Made by a program: the position numbers and the translations under genes. Source: Anoplopoma fimbria (Eukaryota > Chordata > Actinopteri > Perciformes > Anoplopomatidae). From it: a stretch of DNA of 64,000 bases. Positions 15,024 to 26,505 of this stretch are shown here, one piece after another (position 1 is the stretch's first letter; every line of letters begins with the position of its first letter). The stretch covers positions 30,657,676 to 30,721,675 of the forward strand of contig NC_072450.1 of assembly GCF_027596085.1 (NCBI RefSeq), in the 5' to 3' direction. A model generated the notes under the pieces. That model had not been told where the DNA came from and searched no databases. It was given only the letters and a program-made list of their open reading frames with translations.

Positions 15024-15238
15024 CAGTACCAGTCAAAAGTTTGGACACACCTTCTCATTCAACTACTTTGAAGAATCTAAAATATAAAACATATTCTGGT
15101 TTGTTGAGCATTTGTTTGTTTACCACATAATTCCATATGTGTTCCTTCATAGTTTGGATGTCTTCAATATTAATCTACAATAAAAATAAAGAAAAACCAT
15201 TGAATGAGAAAGTGTGTCCAAACTTTTGACTGGTACTG
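15024..15238 (-). mobile_element. Tc1/mariner-type MITE, copy 1
   Basis: Non-autonomous element of about 215 bp with terminal inverted repeats starting CAGTACCAGTCAAAAGTTTG and ending with its complement. It is flanked by TA, as Tc1/mariner elements duplicate, and lies between two (TA)n tracts. The internal sequence is the reverse complement of the copies at 18841-19082 and 51555-51781, with a small deletion. No transposase is encoded. Confidence 0.85.
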
Positions 15239-17224
15239 TATATATATATATATATATATATCCTAAATGTATTGATTATGATTTTGCCATTATCATTATA
15301 AGGCTGTTGTTATTATTATTATTACTATTACACAAACCACAGTGGGACCTCAAACAAGGATTAAAAGCCTTTAGAAGAGGAGAGATGTTAGAGTCAGCTT
15401 AGAACTACATTAAGTTAGATAACACTTTTCATTATCAAAGAGGAAACTATATTGAAGATATACTGTAGACTAAGAAAAGTCAGTACATAAAGGTCATTAG
15501 ATGACTCAAGCTCCTGTGAAATAAAATGTTATCATTAGATGTGTCAAATACAATAAAACAAATGAGAAATAAAGAACTCTTCGGCATAATACAATACAGT
15601 TAAACAATTTATTATACAAGAAAAACAGATTAGTATGTAAAAGACTTTGAAAAAGTATATTGTCTCATGAGAAAATGTTAACTTCAAGTGTTCAACATTT
15701 TGAGGAATAATAGAAATAACTCACTCCCAGCTTCTCCAACGGTTGGTCAGTGCAGATAGTCTGATATCGACGCACCGCACTTTTAACTGACCGCAAAGTA
15801 AACCCACCTGTGTCATGATCAGACGTCAAGATAGTCCAAACAGGGCGGGTGGACTGGAGACTGCTGTACGTGTCAAAATGCAAAACATAGAGTAAACCTT
15901 TTTGTCTGGTCAGTTGTTAGTCATGTGAGTCAATAAGTTAGTCCAGTTAAAGTCAAACCCCTCTTTTACTTTCCCTAACTAAGAGGTTTTGTTGCCTAAA
16001 CCTAACTTCCTGTGAAGACGGAACTTTCTCTTGAAAATTCACTATGCATGTAGTAACAAGTGCAAACTGATACGCCGTCCTGACACATTCAAACGTGACG
16101 CAGGAATGTAATAAATGTAATTCTCAAAAAAAGGCATAGCCAAAATCAAACAGTATTTTTTTAGCTCATGAAAAGTTGCTATTTTGGAGATAGTGATAAC
16201 AAAGTATTTTTAAGTTACCAACTCTAACAAATACTCTAGTGTGTGAGCAGCATGTTGCCACATTGCCTTGCTATAATGTCACATTCCTACAGTGTTTTTT
16301 GTCAACATTTACTCTACAGTTATTTTGGTAAGGGAGTCCTATTTTACGCTGAAAAACCTTCCGGCTTTATGTAAGATTGTTTGAAAATGGAAATAACACA
16401 CCTCAGGTCCAGCAGTGCAGTGTTGATGACAACAGCTTCAGGCCGTTTGCATAATGATTTCTTCCTTCTTCTCAAGTGTGGGATTGTGAAGTCTAAACGT
16501 TAAGAACATTGCAGGGTGATGGGTTTGTGGCCTTTGTGGATGTCCATAGACCGAGTGAGGCAAGAGGAAGGTGGGCCGGGGGGCTGGGGGGCAACACAAA
16601 GGGGATTTCAAGCCGATTCAAAACCGTTGAGACCCCAAGCACTTTGCTTTGTCACCTCACTCCTGGAGCACAATAGCAATGCTAATGAGGAGCCGCTCAG
16701 GAACTGGAGGAGGTGATGGGATGGGACCCTCTTGTTAATATTTGACACCTCAGCTCCCCCCTACAACCTCCTCCCAATCCCTACCCATCATGAATCTATT
16801 CAATTCTATGTAGCAAAGTGTTGCCAATACTTTCTAAAATCCTGGACTACAAATAGAAAAAAACACTAGACATGCATTTAATACGATTTTGTCTCATGAA
16901 GAGAATTGTTGTCAGAGATGAATTGGTACAGAATGATTTTACCTCCCCAAAGAGATCTCTTGCAATCTGTGGGAGAAAAAAAACCTGGAAAAATACAAGA
17001 TCAAGCTTAATGTTATTTCCTAATAAGAAGGTCTAAATGCTGTTTGCAAGACTTTTGCGTCACTGCTGGAGATAAATTGCGAGCCCTTGTGTGTTCCCAA
17101 CCACTGATTCAAAGGATAATTATCCAGCAATGTTTATACTTTACACATGGAAACTGCACATGCTGATGTGTAGGAGGTGGAATCAATTACAAAATGAGTT
17201 GACAAAACATTCTCATGTCAATGT
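15239..17224. other. Non-coding interval, nothing recognised
   Basis: AT-rich, with a (TA)n tract next to the MITE and a short TTA-rich stretch near 15308-15330. Short open frames only. Confidence 0.4.
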
Positions 17225-17534
17225 TGTTACGCCCGGCTCGTGGGCCGCAACAAAGGAGGGAGACGCAGACCAAACTCAACGGTAACAACCTTACATTTAT
17301 TAAAGTCAGGGCAAAAACAAAGTAACACAGAGACAACGAGGTGTTGACGAGGGAACGGCACACTGGCGTCTGGGCGGGCAGGGTTAAATAGAATAAGGGA
17401 ACACAGGCAAGGTGTTACCATTAGGCCGATGGCACCTCAGCTCCACCCAGCCAAGGACCTGCAAGCAACATACAAGAACACACACAGTACCAGGGCAGCA
17501 GGAATAAGGCAAACAGGCCTCTGAGGATGTCACA
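17225..17534 (-). mobile_element. Solo LTR of an LTR retrotransposon
   Basis: A segment of about 310 bp that starts TGTGACATCC and ends GGGCGTAACA on the minus strand (TG...CA ends with a short imperfect terminal inversion), flanked by an identical 4-bp direct repeat ATGT at 17221-17224 and 17535-17538. In minus sense it holds an AATAAA (CTTTAATAAATG) near its 3' third, as expected of an LTR R region. No internal gag/pol sequence is adjacent, so it is a recombined solo LTR. The 4-bp duplication favours a Gypsy-type element; the family is not identified. Confidence 0.75.
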
Positions 17535-17538
17535 ATGT

Positions 17539-18583
17539 CCATAGCTGTTCTGGAGCTTTTCATTATATCACATGTTCCACATGTTCTCCCTCCAACCCTG
17601 TGTGTGTTTTTCAGTCTTTATACTGCGTCATCACACTAGAGCATTTTCTCTGAGCGTCTTACCATGATGTGGATGAGTTCACATTGTAGTTATATGAAAG
17701 CTTGGTGTGTCTCATACAGACGCTAAAGGGTTCCTTGTGTGACTGGATCAGACCCCAAAGTGCCTTTATTTGACACCTTGGGAATGACAACGGGCTGGGA
17801 CTACAGTTTTGAAGCCTTGAGTTCGGTGTTTTGCTGTCGCCATCTCGTTTATATGTACCAGAAGAGACACAAGAGGGTGGAGCTAAGTACAACCAAAAGG
17901 ATCGTTCTGTGAAAGGGTTAAAGTTGTTACACGAAACAGCACATCTCAGCACACATGTGACATCCACTGAATGATCTTCCGATGTTTACATAGCTGTGAT
18001 ATCTAGCTAAGCTGGCAGTTTGTTTGAATGAAATCCCTTTATTGCTGTTGGCTGCACCTGACCTCTGTACTGAATCCTTGCCTCTGGTTATTTCTAGAGC
18101 AATAAACCAAATCTTCACTTCTTGAAACTGTCGTGCTGGTGTTGTCGTGACGATGCACCTGCCCACATTGTGTCCCACAGCTCTCTCTCTCTCTCTCTTA
18201 CGCCCAGTCGTACGCTGAATGCAGCACCACCCCTGATATTTGTTGTTTGGTATTAGGCGTTAGCCAGCTGCTTAGAGGCGATTACCCGTATGCCTTTTAA
18301 TGAGAGGAAGAAAAGCTTAGTCTGCTCTAACCCAGAGAGCGACGCAGGCAGACAGGGCTTAGTGATTGCTCTGACAGTCACTGTGCTGGAGCTGCAGGGC
18401 TGCAGACACAGACACTGGGTCATGGTACACAGCAGGTCACAGGATACAGAGTAGCCTGTCTGCACGCTGCTCTGTACCAGCCTGACCTCACACACACATG
18501 AACAGGGATCCTCCATAGGCTTCCCTGCATCTATTATGCAGATCACAGTACTGTGTTATTGTCAGACCATGTGTGTTTGGTTC
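17539..18583. other. Non-coding interval, nothing recognised
   Basis: No recognised exon or element; a short (CT)n tract lies near 18181-18198. Confidence 0.4.
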
Positions 18584-18591
18584 ATCTACAG

Positions 18592-19233
18592 CAGTGGTTC
18601 TCAACCCTTTTTCAGTGATGTACCCCCTGTGAAATATTTTTTCAGCCAAGTACCCCCCTAATCAGCACAAAGCATTTTTGGTTGGAAAAAAAGATGTAAT
18701 ACACCGATTTATTAAACTGTCAACACTGAAGATTGCATTGTTGCATTGAATTCAGTTTATGAACTTACACTTATATTGTATTGAATATTTATTAAATAAC
18801 TAGTTTTAAAGGATTTTTGAATGGATGCTAATTTTAAATACAGTACCAGGATTACTAGTCAAAAGTTTGGACACACGTTCTCATTCAATGTTTTTTCTTT
18901 ATTTTTATTTTTATTTTTTTCTACATTGTAGATTAATATTGAAGACATCCAAACTATGAAGGAACACATATGGAATTATGTGGTAAACAAACAAATGCTC
19001 AACAAACCAGAATATGTTTTATATTTTAGATTCTTCAAAGTAGTTGAATGAGAAGGTGTGTCCAAACTTTTGACTGGTACTGTATATTTTATTGAATATT
19101 TATTAAATAACTATTTTTAAAGGATTTTTGAATGGATGCTAATTTTAAATATATTTTAAAAAAATCTCACATACCCCCTGTAGTGCCTTCACGTACCCCC
19201 AGGGGTACACGTACCCCCATTTGAGAACCACTG
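18592..19233 (+). mobile_element. hAT-type non-autonomous transposon with a nested MITE
   Basis: Terminal inverted repeats CAGTGGTTCTCAA and TTTGAGAACCACTG, flanked by a perfect 8-bp duplication ATCTACAG at 18584-18591 and 19234-19241, which is diagnostic of hAT insertion. The subterminal sequence has the GTACCCCC repeats of a common teleost hAT MITE. No transposase frame. The element is interrupted by a Tc1-type MITE at 18841-19082, and about 60 bp of hAT sequence is present on both sides of that insertion. Confidence 0.88.
18841..19082 (+). mobile_element. Tc1/mariner-type MITE, copy 2 (nested)
   Basis: Same element as 15024-15238 and 51555-51781, inserted at a TA inside the hAT element. 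The left terminal repeat carries an extra block of about 9 bp after CAGTACCAG that the other two copies lack. Otherwise its interior is nearly identical to copy 3. Confidence 0.85.
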
Positions 19234-19241
19234 ATCTACAG

Positions 19242-20417
19242 TATTCAAAGTGACTCCACAGCACACCCTCTCAAGTCGTTTCTGCCTGTAATAGGCTCCA
19301 AAGCTGCACACATTGATGTTTTGCTGTAATGAATCAGATATTCGAGCTATAACTCTACTTCAGTTTAGGTTCTGTGTTGATGCCAACACTAGTAACAGTT
19401 CTGATGAACCCACTGAAAGCTACCTGCCCAACTCCAAACAGCAGACAAAGAAGTTAGTTACTAGTGGAGAACAAAGTGGAGCATTAAGAGGCTTAAGAGC
19501 CACATCTTGTAATCAGGAGTTGGTTGAGACCAAAACAGAGACTTACACTTAACCATGTGGACACAAAAACTACTCTACACATAACTTTACAAGGTGATTT
19601 TATGTCAGATGCCACCAAGCGCCAAGGGGCAAAAAAATCAACTGTTTTCCATAAAACAAAAGAGCGGAGCGGACCTTGTGAGGATCTCCGCCCACCCAGC
19701 AAGACCTACTGGACCAAACGCTACTGACAGAGGAGTCGAGCTGATGTAAGCATCATTGATGTTTACTTTAATGATGCTTGGTGTTCAAACAGTCAGAGTT
19801 TATAGACAATGTTTCTCTGATATATTATCTGCCCAGAGAATTGTTGTTTTGCCACTGTTTACATTCTTCTTCATGCAAATTAAACAATTTTTCTTTTTCT
19901 TCCTTGACATCAGAAATAAACATTCTGACAGTGAGGTTCAAGAAATGGTTTTGGTCTCTATAGCTACTTGTTTTTTTATATAACTCGCCCATTTAAATTA
20001 TATAAAGGCTCAAAGTGGGGCATAATAAAGAGTGAGGCCGCTTTGAGCAACAGGTCCCTACCACTGCGATGTTTAGCATTTCATGATTACTAAAAGACAC
20101 TACTGAGTCCACCGTTCTTCTTTTGGGGGGTTGGCACATTTTGTTTTAAGTCTGCTTGTTGCTAGCCAAAATTAACATCCCAATTTATATCCCAGTTAAC
20201 ATGAATAACAGCTGCACCTTGCACCACAGGACTTTAAAAGACCCCAATGAAACCCAGCTGAGGGAGGTTTCATTGTGTAACAAAGTGCATCCCCTGAAGC
20301 TGTGGGTAAAAAAAATGAAGACAGCTCCAGTGTAACAGATGTGAATGGAGTGCTGCGTAACAGATGGAGATAGAAGGATGCAGGGTGCTTGGGCAGTTTG
20401 GTGGCCGGCTGGCACGT
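19242..20417. other. Non-coding interval, nothing recognised
   Basis: Short open frames only; no recognised element. Confidence 0.4.
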
Positions 20418-20433
20418 ACACACACACACACAC

Positions 20434-20514
<81 letters not shown>
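20418..20514. repeat. (CA)n microsatellite, about 97 bp
   Basis: Near-pure CA dinucleotide tract with one AA interruption near 20434. Confidence 0.97.
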
Positions 20515-20517
<3 letters not shown>

Positions 20518-21112
20518 AGCTATTGGTCTGTGGAAGGTTAGCGGGAGAAAAAAGCGGGAATAGTTAGACAAAGGAAAATGGGACACTTGGGTTTTGGTTG
20601 TGGTACATTGTTACTCAAGGAAGCGTCTTTCCTTACAGGTTTTAACATCACTGGATTCAATCAGTGAAGTGAAACCCTCTTTGTTCTAATCAGGGAATCA
20701 GTTGGTGTGTAAATAGTGTTAATCTTCCCACCACTAATCCACACTCTGCACCTAAAGGAACAAAAACCTTTAAACGAGTTGAGACTTGAATGATGGGAGC
20801 TGTCCCTGAGGGAGTCCTCAGCAGGCTGACATTGCATAAAAGTCAGGAACATAATTGATGTGTGTGCTCCTTGGCATTCAGAGGACAAAGGAATGAGGAT
20901 TCATTTCCTGTTCTTGATGACAGCTGGAGAGGTAAGTTGGATACAGTACACATGTATGTTTCTTTAAATCTACTCCTAGAGGTTAGTGCTAGAGAAATAT
21001 AGAGGTTATTACTCCACAGCCATGCAGAGGGGCAGTGTGCTTGAAGGGTTTTAAGCAATAGAAATGGTGCAGGCCATGTGCTGGGATATGCAGGTATGGC
21101 TGCAGCGCTGTC

Positions 21113-21300
21113 TTCTCACTCCCTTTTTGTCTCCTCCCCTTTTCCATTTCCATCTCATCCTCTCATCCCTCTCTCTCCAACCTGCTCCTTCCATGCCTCC
21201 CTCCTTTCTATCTCCTTGCTGCCCTCTCTCATCTTCCTTACATCTCTGTATCTCCTCCCTCCCTCCCTCCCTCCCTCCCTCCCCTCTCCCCTCCCCTGTT
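21113..21300. repeat. Long polypyrimidine tract with (CCCT)n core
   Basis: About 190 bp made almost wholly of C and T on the plus strand, including seven or so CCCT repeats at about 21255-21285. The open frames through it are composition artefacts. Homopurine/homopyrimidine runs of this kind can adopt triplex DNA. Confidence 0.85.
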
Positions 21301-21439
21301 CGCTCTGACACACTGAACTGAAGTGGCACTGCTTCCCTGTGCTGTGATTGGCTGCCTGCCAGACGCTGGCTGAGCCAAGCAGCACAGCAGCGGGGCAGCT
21401 GGAGCCGCCGGCTCACAATGCACCACAGCGCACTGTTTA

Positions 21440-21497
21440 CCCTCCTCCTCCTCCTTCACCCCACCACCACCTCCTCCTCCTCCTCCTCCTCCTCCTT
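21440..21497. repeat. (CTC)n-rich pyrimidine tract
   Basis: CTC triplet-rich sequence, including a near-pure run of about 28 bp. It is separated from the tract at 21113-21300 by a GC-rich segment that contains a GATTGG (inverted CCAAT) motif. Confidence 0.8.
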
Positions 21498-21739
21498 GAC
21501 AGCAAGCCACAACCCAGTTCTTTGTCTCTCTCTCCTTCTCTTCTGATACTCGGTCAATCGCTGACCACCTCATGGTGTCATGTGTATAATGAAGTAAGGG
21601 AGGACATAGCATGTCGGTACAACACGATGCAAAACTTCAACATTCAATGTTGGTATCTCTTAAAGGGATCACGACCTTTCCCTAACAACCAAGTAGTTTT
21701 ATCATCATCATCCGTCCCTTTGTAAAATCAGGAGCTTCT

Positions 21740-22260
21740 CCCTTTTCTTTCCTTCACCCTAACCTAAACTACGTTTTTTAACAACAATCATAATCTGTTT
21801 CTTTGAAACCATGACCATATTTTTCTACTTTAACTTCCTATCTTTCTCATGTTCTTAACCAAGTTTTAGAATCATGACCATGACCTTACCTTTTTAGGTT
21901 CACAATATTTTCCCTGACCTAAACTAAGTAGTATTTTAAGCTTTGATTGTGATCAAGTTGTTTTCATAAACCTTGATCCCGCCCTTTCTCTTTTTATCCA
22001 CGATCACAATCATTCCATTTTTTATTATAACTGAGATTTCTTCCGGTCCATAATCATGTTTTTAAGAAGCATGATTGCGATCGTTCTCTTTTTTACAATG
22101 ATTGCAATCTTAACATAACAATGATTTTTAAAAAATCATGATTTATGACTTTCCCCTTTCACAATCTGTCCTTAGGGCGATCTCATGTGTTCAGCATAAT
22201 TGCAATCCTGCCCTTTGCGCAACCAAGTGGTTTTAGTAACCAAATCTTCCCATAACCATA
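21740..22260. repeat. Degenerate tandem array
   Basis: Repeating blocks of the type AACCATGATNGNGATCNTTCCCTT, with CTAAACCTAA and CCAAGTAGTTTT variants, recur every 50-60 bp (for example near 21805, 21870, 21945, 22000, 22070 and 22200). The units are well diverged. The pattern resembles a common teleost dispersed minisatellite. No gene. Confidence 0.55.
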
Positions 22261-24959
22261 GGGGTAGCAGCTCAGTTAGTGCTTGGATCATTTTCATAAT
22301 CGATTTTTGAACGACTTCTACTGACAAATAGAATACTTTGTCATTCAAGTATGGGATCATATGGGACTCATGAACAAAGCTGCTTTAGTTAAATCTGATG
22401 TAGCTGTGAGGTTTTTACTGAGGCAGAAGCAAAATGTTCCAGAAAGCACTCTTTTCCACTTCTCTAGAGCCCAATCTGTTCCCTTCAACCAGACCAAGCG
22501 ACCAACCCCAGAACTCCCCCTCTTCCTTTTCCACGCCAATTCCTCTGAATATATGAGGCCGGTGCATAAACAGCAATGGGTTCCATCACGTCTTCTACTG
22601 GCTCGGCTTCTCCTGTGAAAGGTGTTTTCTTTTCAGCATTTTCATATGCTAAGTGGTGGATAAATGTATTTAGTGCTACAGGGAGTAAGATGAATGGTTT
22701 TGCAGATGTATGCTGCAGATATGGCCATCTGATGGAAGATGTGATCTGCTCCCAGTCATGTCATCCAATGCGGATATGACTGATATAATGCAATTTATTA
22801 TCTGAACCTGTATTGGTTTACTGTTGAACTGATACTACAAAAACATCCAAAGAAGAACACGACCTGCCTCTTATCCTCTGGAAATAAAATAAGGAATTCC
22901 ATAGTATAGATTATACAATTCTGTAATTCATGCTAAATGCATAAAAAGATAAATGTAAAAATAATTTGACTATGGCTCCGCATGAGCCTCACTAGATTTG
23001 CATCAGAAAAGGATCTCTATACTGCCATAATGGACAGGATATACATGATATATAGTGTATATTGGTTTAAGCCAGATTCAAAAACCTAAAATATGATAAT
23101 CATTTATTACAAGCTGAGTCAAATTCGTTACTCTAGTCATTGGTTCTATCAACCTGTTAAATGAATTCATCCCGTATATATATACCAGCACCATTGTACT
23201 ACTGTCAAACTTCCCTGTGCAGTTGTTTTTACATAAAGATACAGGGGCCAGTGGCAAGTTGAGATAAAATACTATCAAAAAGTCATCAAGTTTCAAATTC
23301 CCCTGGTTGCGGCTTTAATGATACTATCAACACTAAAATTCAGCTGCTGGCAACTTTAGTGCAAGAATGTCTAAACTGCTTAAAAAGAAGGGTTATGCTT
23401 ACAGCACCTCGACACATTACCCACCAACTAAAGATAAACTATTGGTATTGGTACTGGCCTAGAAATCTCTGCATCGGCCAGAGAGCTGCAGGCGTTCCTA
23501 TGTAAACATTAGGTCATGGTTTCTGGCGAGCTCTGGGTGGGGCCGCCTGCCCAGCTGCATGCAGAGATGAAGCGATGGTGGGGTGGATGGATGAAGGGGT
23601 GGATGATCGCTCCGGGCAAGCTGGCAATGACGGTACTTTGCAGACGTGGAGACGGAGAATTGGCTTTGAGTGATATTTCCATGGCGGAAATCAGATCCTA
23701 ATGTACTGGAGAATGGCACCAGTGGGTGAGATCCAGTGGAGCTCAAAAGGCTGCGGTAATGCACTGAGAGTAGAGGCTGCCTCCATTAGTGAGTGATTGA
23801 GATAACATACAGTCAGCTGTTATGCCTCTTTGGCTTAACATTAAATCACAGTGGAAAGAAGACTTATGTTCACTTTTTCACTATTTGCACTGCATTGCTG
23901 CATTATATGCTAGGTATTAAAATGTGCAGTACATAGTATTATAACAATAATACTGATAATAGAAATTGAAACAGTTATATATAATCCCATTAAAAATAGC
24001 TATATAATATTATTATCATAAAAACAGTATAATAAATAATGAAAGCATTCAGAGATTACAGAGTTTGTCACAAAGTCCTCATTCTCTCCCTTCAGCCTCA
24101 ATCTCACCTCTCTAGTTCCCTACATTGTCGCTCCTCTCCAGGCACATCCACTTCTCTCCAGGCCCTTTCATTGCTATTTTCCATCCATCCACTAGATGCC
24201 CTCAGCCTTTCCTCCTTTGTCTATCACCTGACTGCCGTGCCTATCAGCTTTGCAGTTGCCTGGCCCTCCCCGTCTTAACGTTCACCTGCGTCTGCTTCCC
24301 TCATCAGCCTTGCAGCACCTAAACCAGCCTCTGGTTCCCAGTCAATGTCAGATCTATGATATCTCTGTGTTGTAAAGTTGCCATGCAATATGTCCTTGCA
24401 TTTTCGCCACCGGTATATGCATGCTTACTTGCTTTTGCATGTTCACCTCTGCAATTAACCCCCTGAACTGTTGCAGACGGCCTGCATTATCTGCATTGAG
24501 ACTGTAGAGGGATGTAACAAATGCTATTTAGTAATAAATAGTAAAAGTCTATTTCTTCTGGGCAATTAGACATGAGCTGTACATAGTATTTATGGTACTG
24601 GAAAGAAAACATCTTCAGTGTTTCCATTAATGCAAAGTGGAATGACACACCCAGTACATTTTAAGATAATGGGAATATCATTGATTTAAAGATTTTTGGT
24701 CACCAACCAAAATTGTGGATGAATTGAAATCTTGATCTATGATAGCACTAGGTGAAAAGTTCATGTTCAATGTCAAGGTCCACAGAAACCATCAGTGTCA
24801 CGCTGGAAATCCATCCAACAGTACAGGAATGTCTGTAGAAAATTTGTGCCACTTCATTTTGTTAACGTGAACATTCAGACCTGTTGGTTGTGCTTAAGGG
24901 AAAGTCAGGGTATTGCTGGTCACCATCTGTAACAGATTTCATAACATTCCATCTGATAG
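22261..24959. other. Non-coding interval, nothing firmly recognised
   Basis: AT-rich, no convincing exon. A C/T-rich segment at about 24060-24330 has some LTR-like composition but no ends or target duplication that I could define. Confidence 0.4.
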
Positions 24960-25130
24960 TTGTTACGATATTTCATTGAAAGAAAAGTCAAACTGGTGCT
25001 AGAAGAATAGTCACTTAAGTCATTAGGATTCACCCTGTGAATATTCACACAAGTTGTTGAGGTATGTCAGTCCCAATCAAAGTGGTGGACCGACCTACAC
25101 TGTCATCCCTAAGCCACGCCGCCATATACC
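24960..25130 (+). repeat. Dispersed teleost repeat fragment (GTGGACCGACC family)
   Basis: Contains the string order AAAAGTCAAACTGGTGCTAG, then TCATTAGGATTCACCCTGTG, then CAAAGTGGTGGACCGACC, then CACTGTCATCCCTAAGCCAC, the layout of a widely dispersed fish repeat. A second, shorter relative is at 55665-55740. I cannot name the family. Confidence 0.5.
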
Positions 25131-25454
25131 AAAACAATGATGTAACAGAAAGGAATGTCATGAAAAAAAGAGGTAAATTCTGCAAAGATGACAGAAGAAA
25201 ATGTATTAAAAGATGTAAGACACAGAAAGAACATTTATTGCAGAAATGCAAGTTCATAAAATGCTTCCAGTTATAAAGGTCATTGAAGTAACAGATACAT
25301 TTAATCGGGGAGGCTGTCCCAGAGTTTGGAGGCCCTGACATCAAAATATATAATCAAATATATCTGAATGTTTGACTGCCTCCTCATTGCATGAATATTG
25401 GTAAAATTGTCTGCATGTATTTATCTGATCGGTTATACTAGTAAATGAATAAAG

Positions 25455-25560
25455 AACTAAAATAGTCGATTATTTTAAACATCTTGGAGTTCTTTTAGAC
25501 TAAAATGTGACTTTCAAGAATCAGGTGAAAATACTCTGCTTGTGGAAATAAAGAACTGCA
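25455..25560 (+). pseudogene. Short remnant of a LINE reverse transcriptase C-terminus
   Basis: Translation in one frame gives a YFKHLGVLLD-like string, the motif found at the end of the reverse transcriptase domain in many fish non-LTR elements. Stop codons follow. Too short to assign to a clade. Confidence 0.4.
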
Positions 25561-26377
25561 TAACATATCATTTTCAAAACGTATAACATTTTTAAATATG
25601 GATAAAAACTTTTCAGATTTGTTTTCATGAAGGATTTGATTCATTTTATAGATGGACTCTAACTAGTTTACAGTGTTTTATACTTGTTTTTTCAATGTTT
25701 GTTCTACATTGAATCGTATACAATTCTTTCACTGTCACTTGACATTATATTAATGCCTTTTATCATGTGTCAGTTTTTAGATGCGTCAGGGCAACAGCTG
25801 CAATTAGCTGTTGAGCTAACCCTGGCACATTTACATGGATGTTTTTAAATATATATTAAATGTCAAAAGCCCAGTGTCCGTCCAAATGTATAACATTTTC
25901 AACACAATTATGAGGATTTCCACAATAGAAAAGTGAATGAATGCTTGTTTCCATCCACTATCGTTACGCCATTTTTAGGAATTGGTTCATTGAGCTAATC
26001 AGTAGGTGATGCCAATTCCCCAGTTGGAAAACCATTACACCCTTGCAGAAAAAAAGGTCACAAAAAGACAGCGTAATTAAGATAGCGCTAGTCAATCATA
26101 TATTCTACTATACCAATATTCTGTGCAGAGGGTACTTCCACCAGAACTACCTGTGGGGAGGGACCCTCGGGCCCAGAGCATGAAAAGGTCTCCACCCTGA
26201 ACTCAGCAGCCACCAGGCCTGCACTGAAACAAGCACCTAATTTACTGCCATGTTTTGCTGCTGCTGAAAATTTCCTTTTCCTTTTAATAGGAAGCTGACT
26301 GCAGCAGGTTTGGCTGCATGAATCCAGTCTTTGTCCCAGTGACTGCCTCTGGTCGCTACTTTGAACTTATTTTGCTT

Positions 26378-26505
<128 letters not shown>

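Noticed and set aside
24060..24330. Possible LTR or gene fragment in a C/T-rich segment
   Set aside because: No TG...CA ends, target duplication or coding similarity could be defined.
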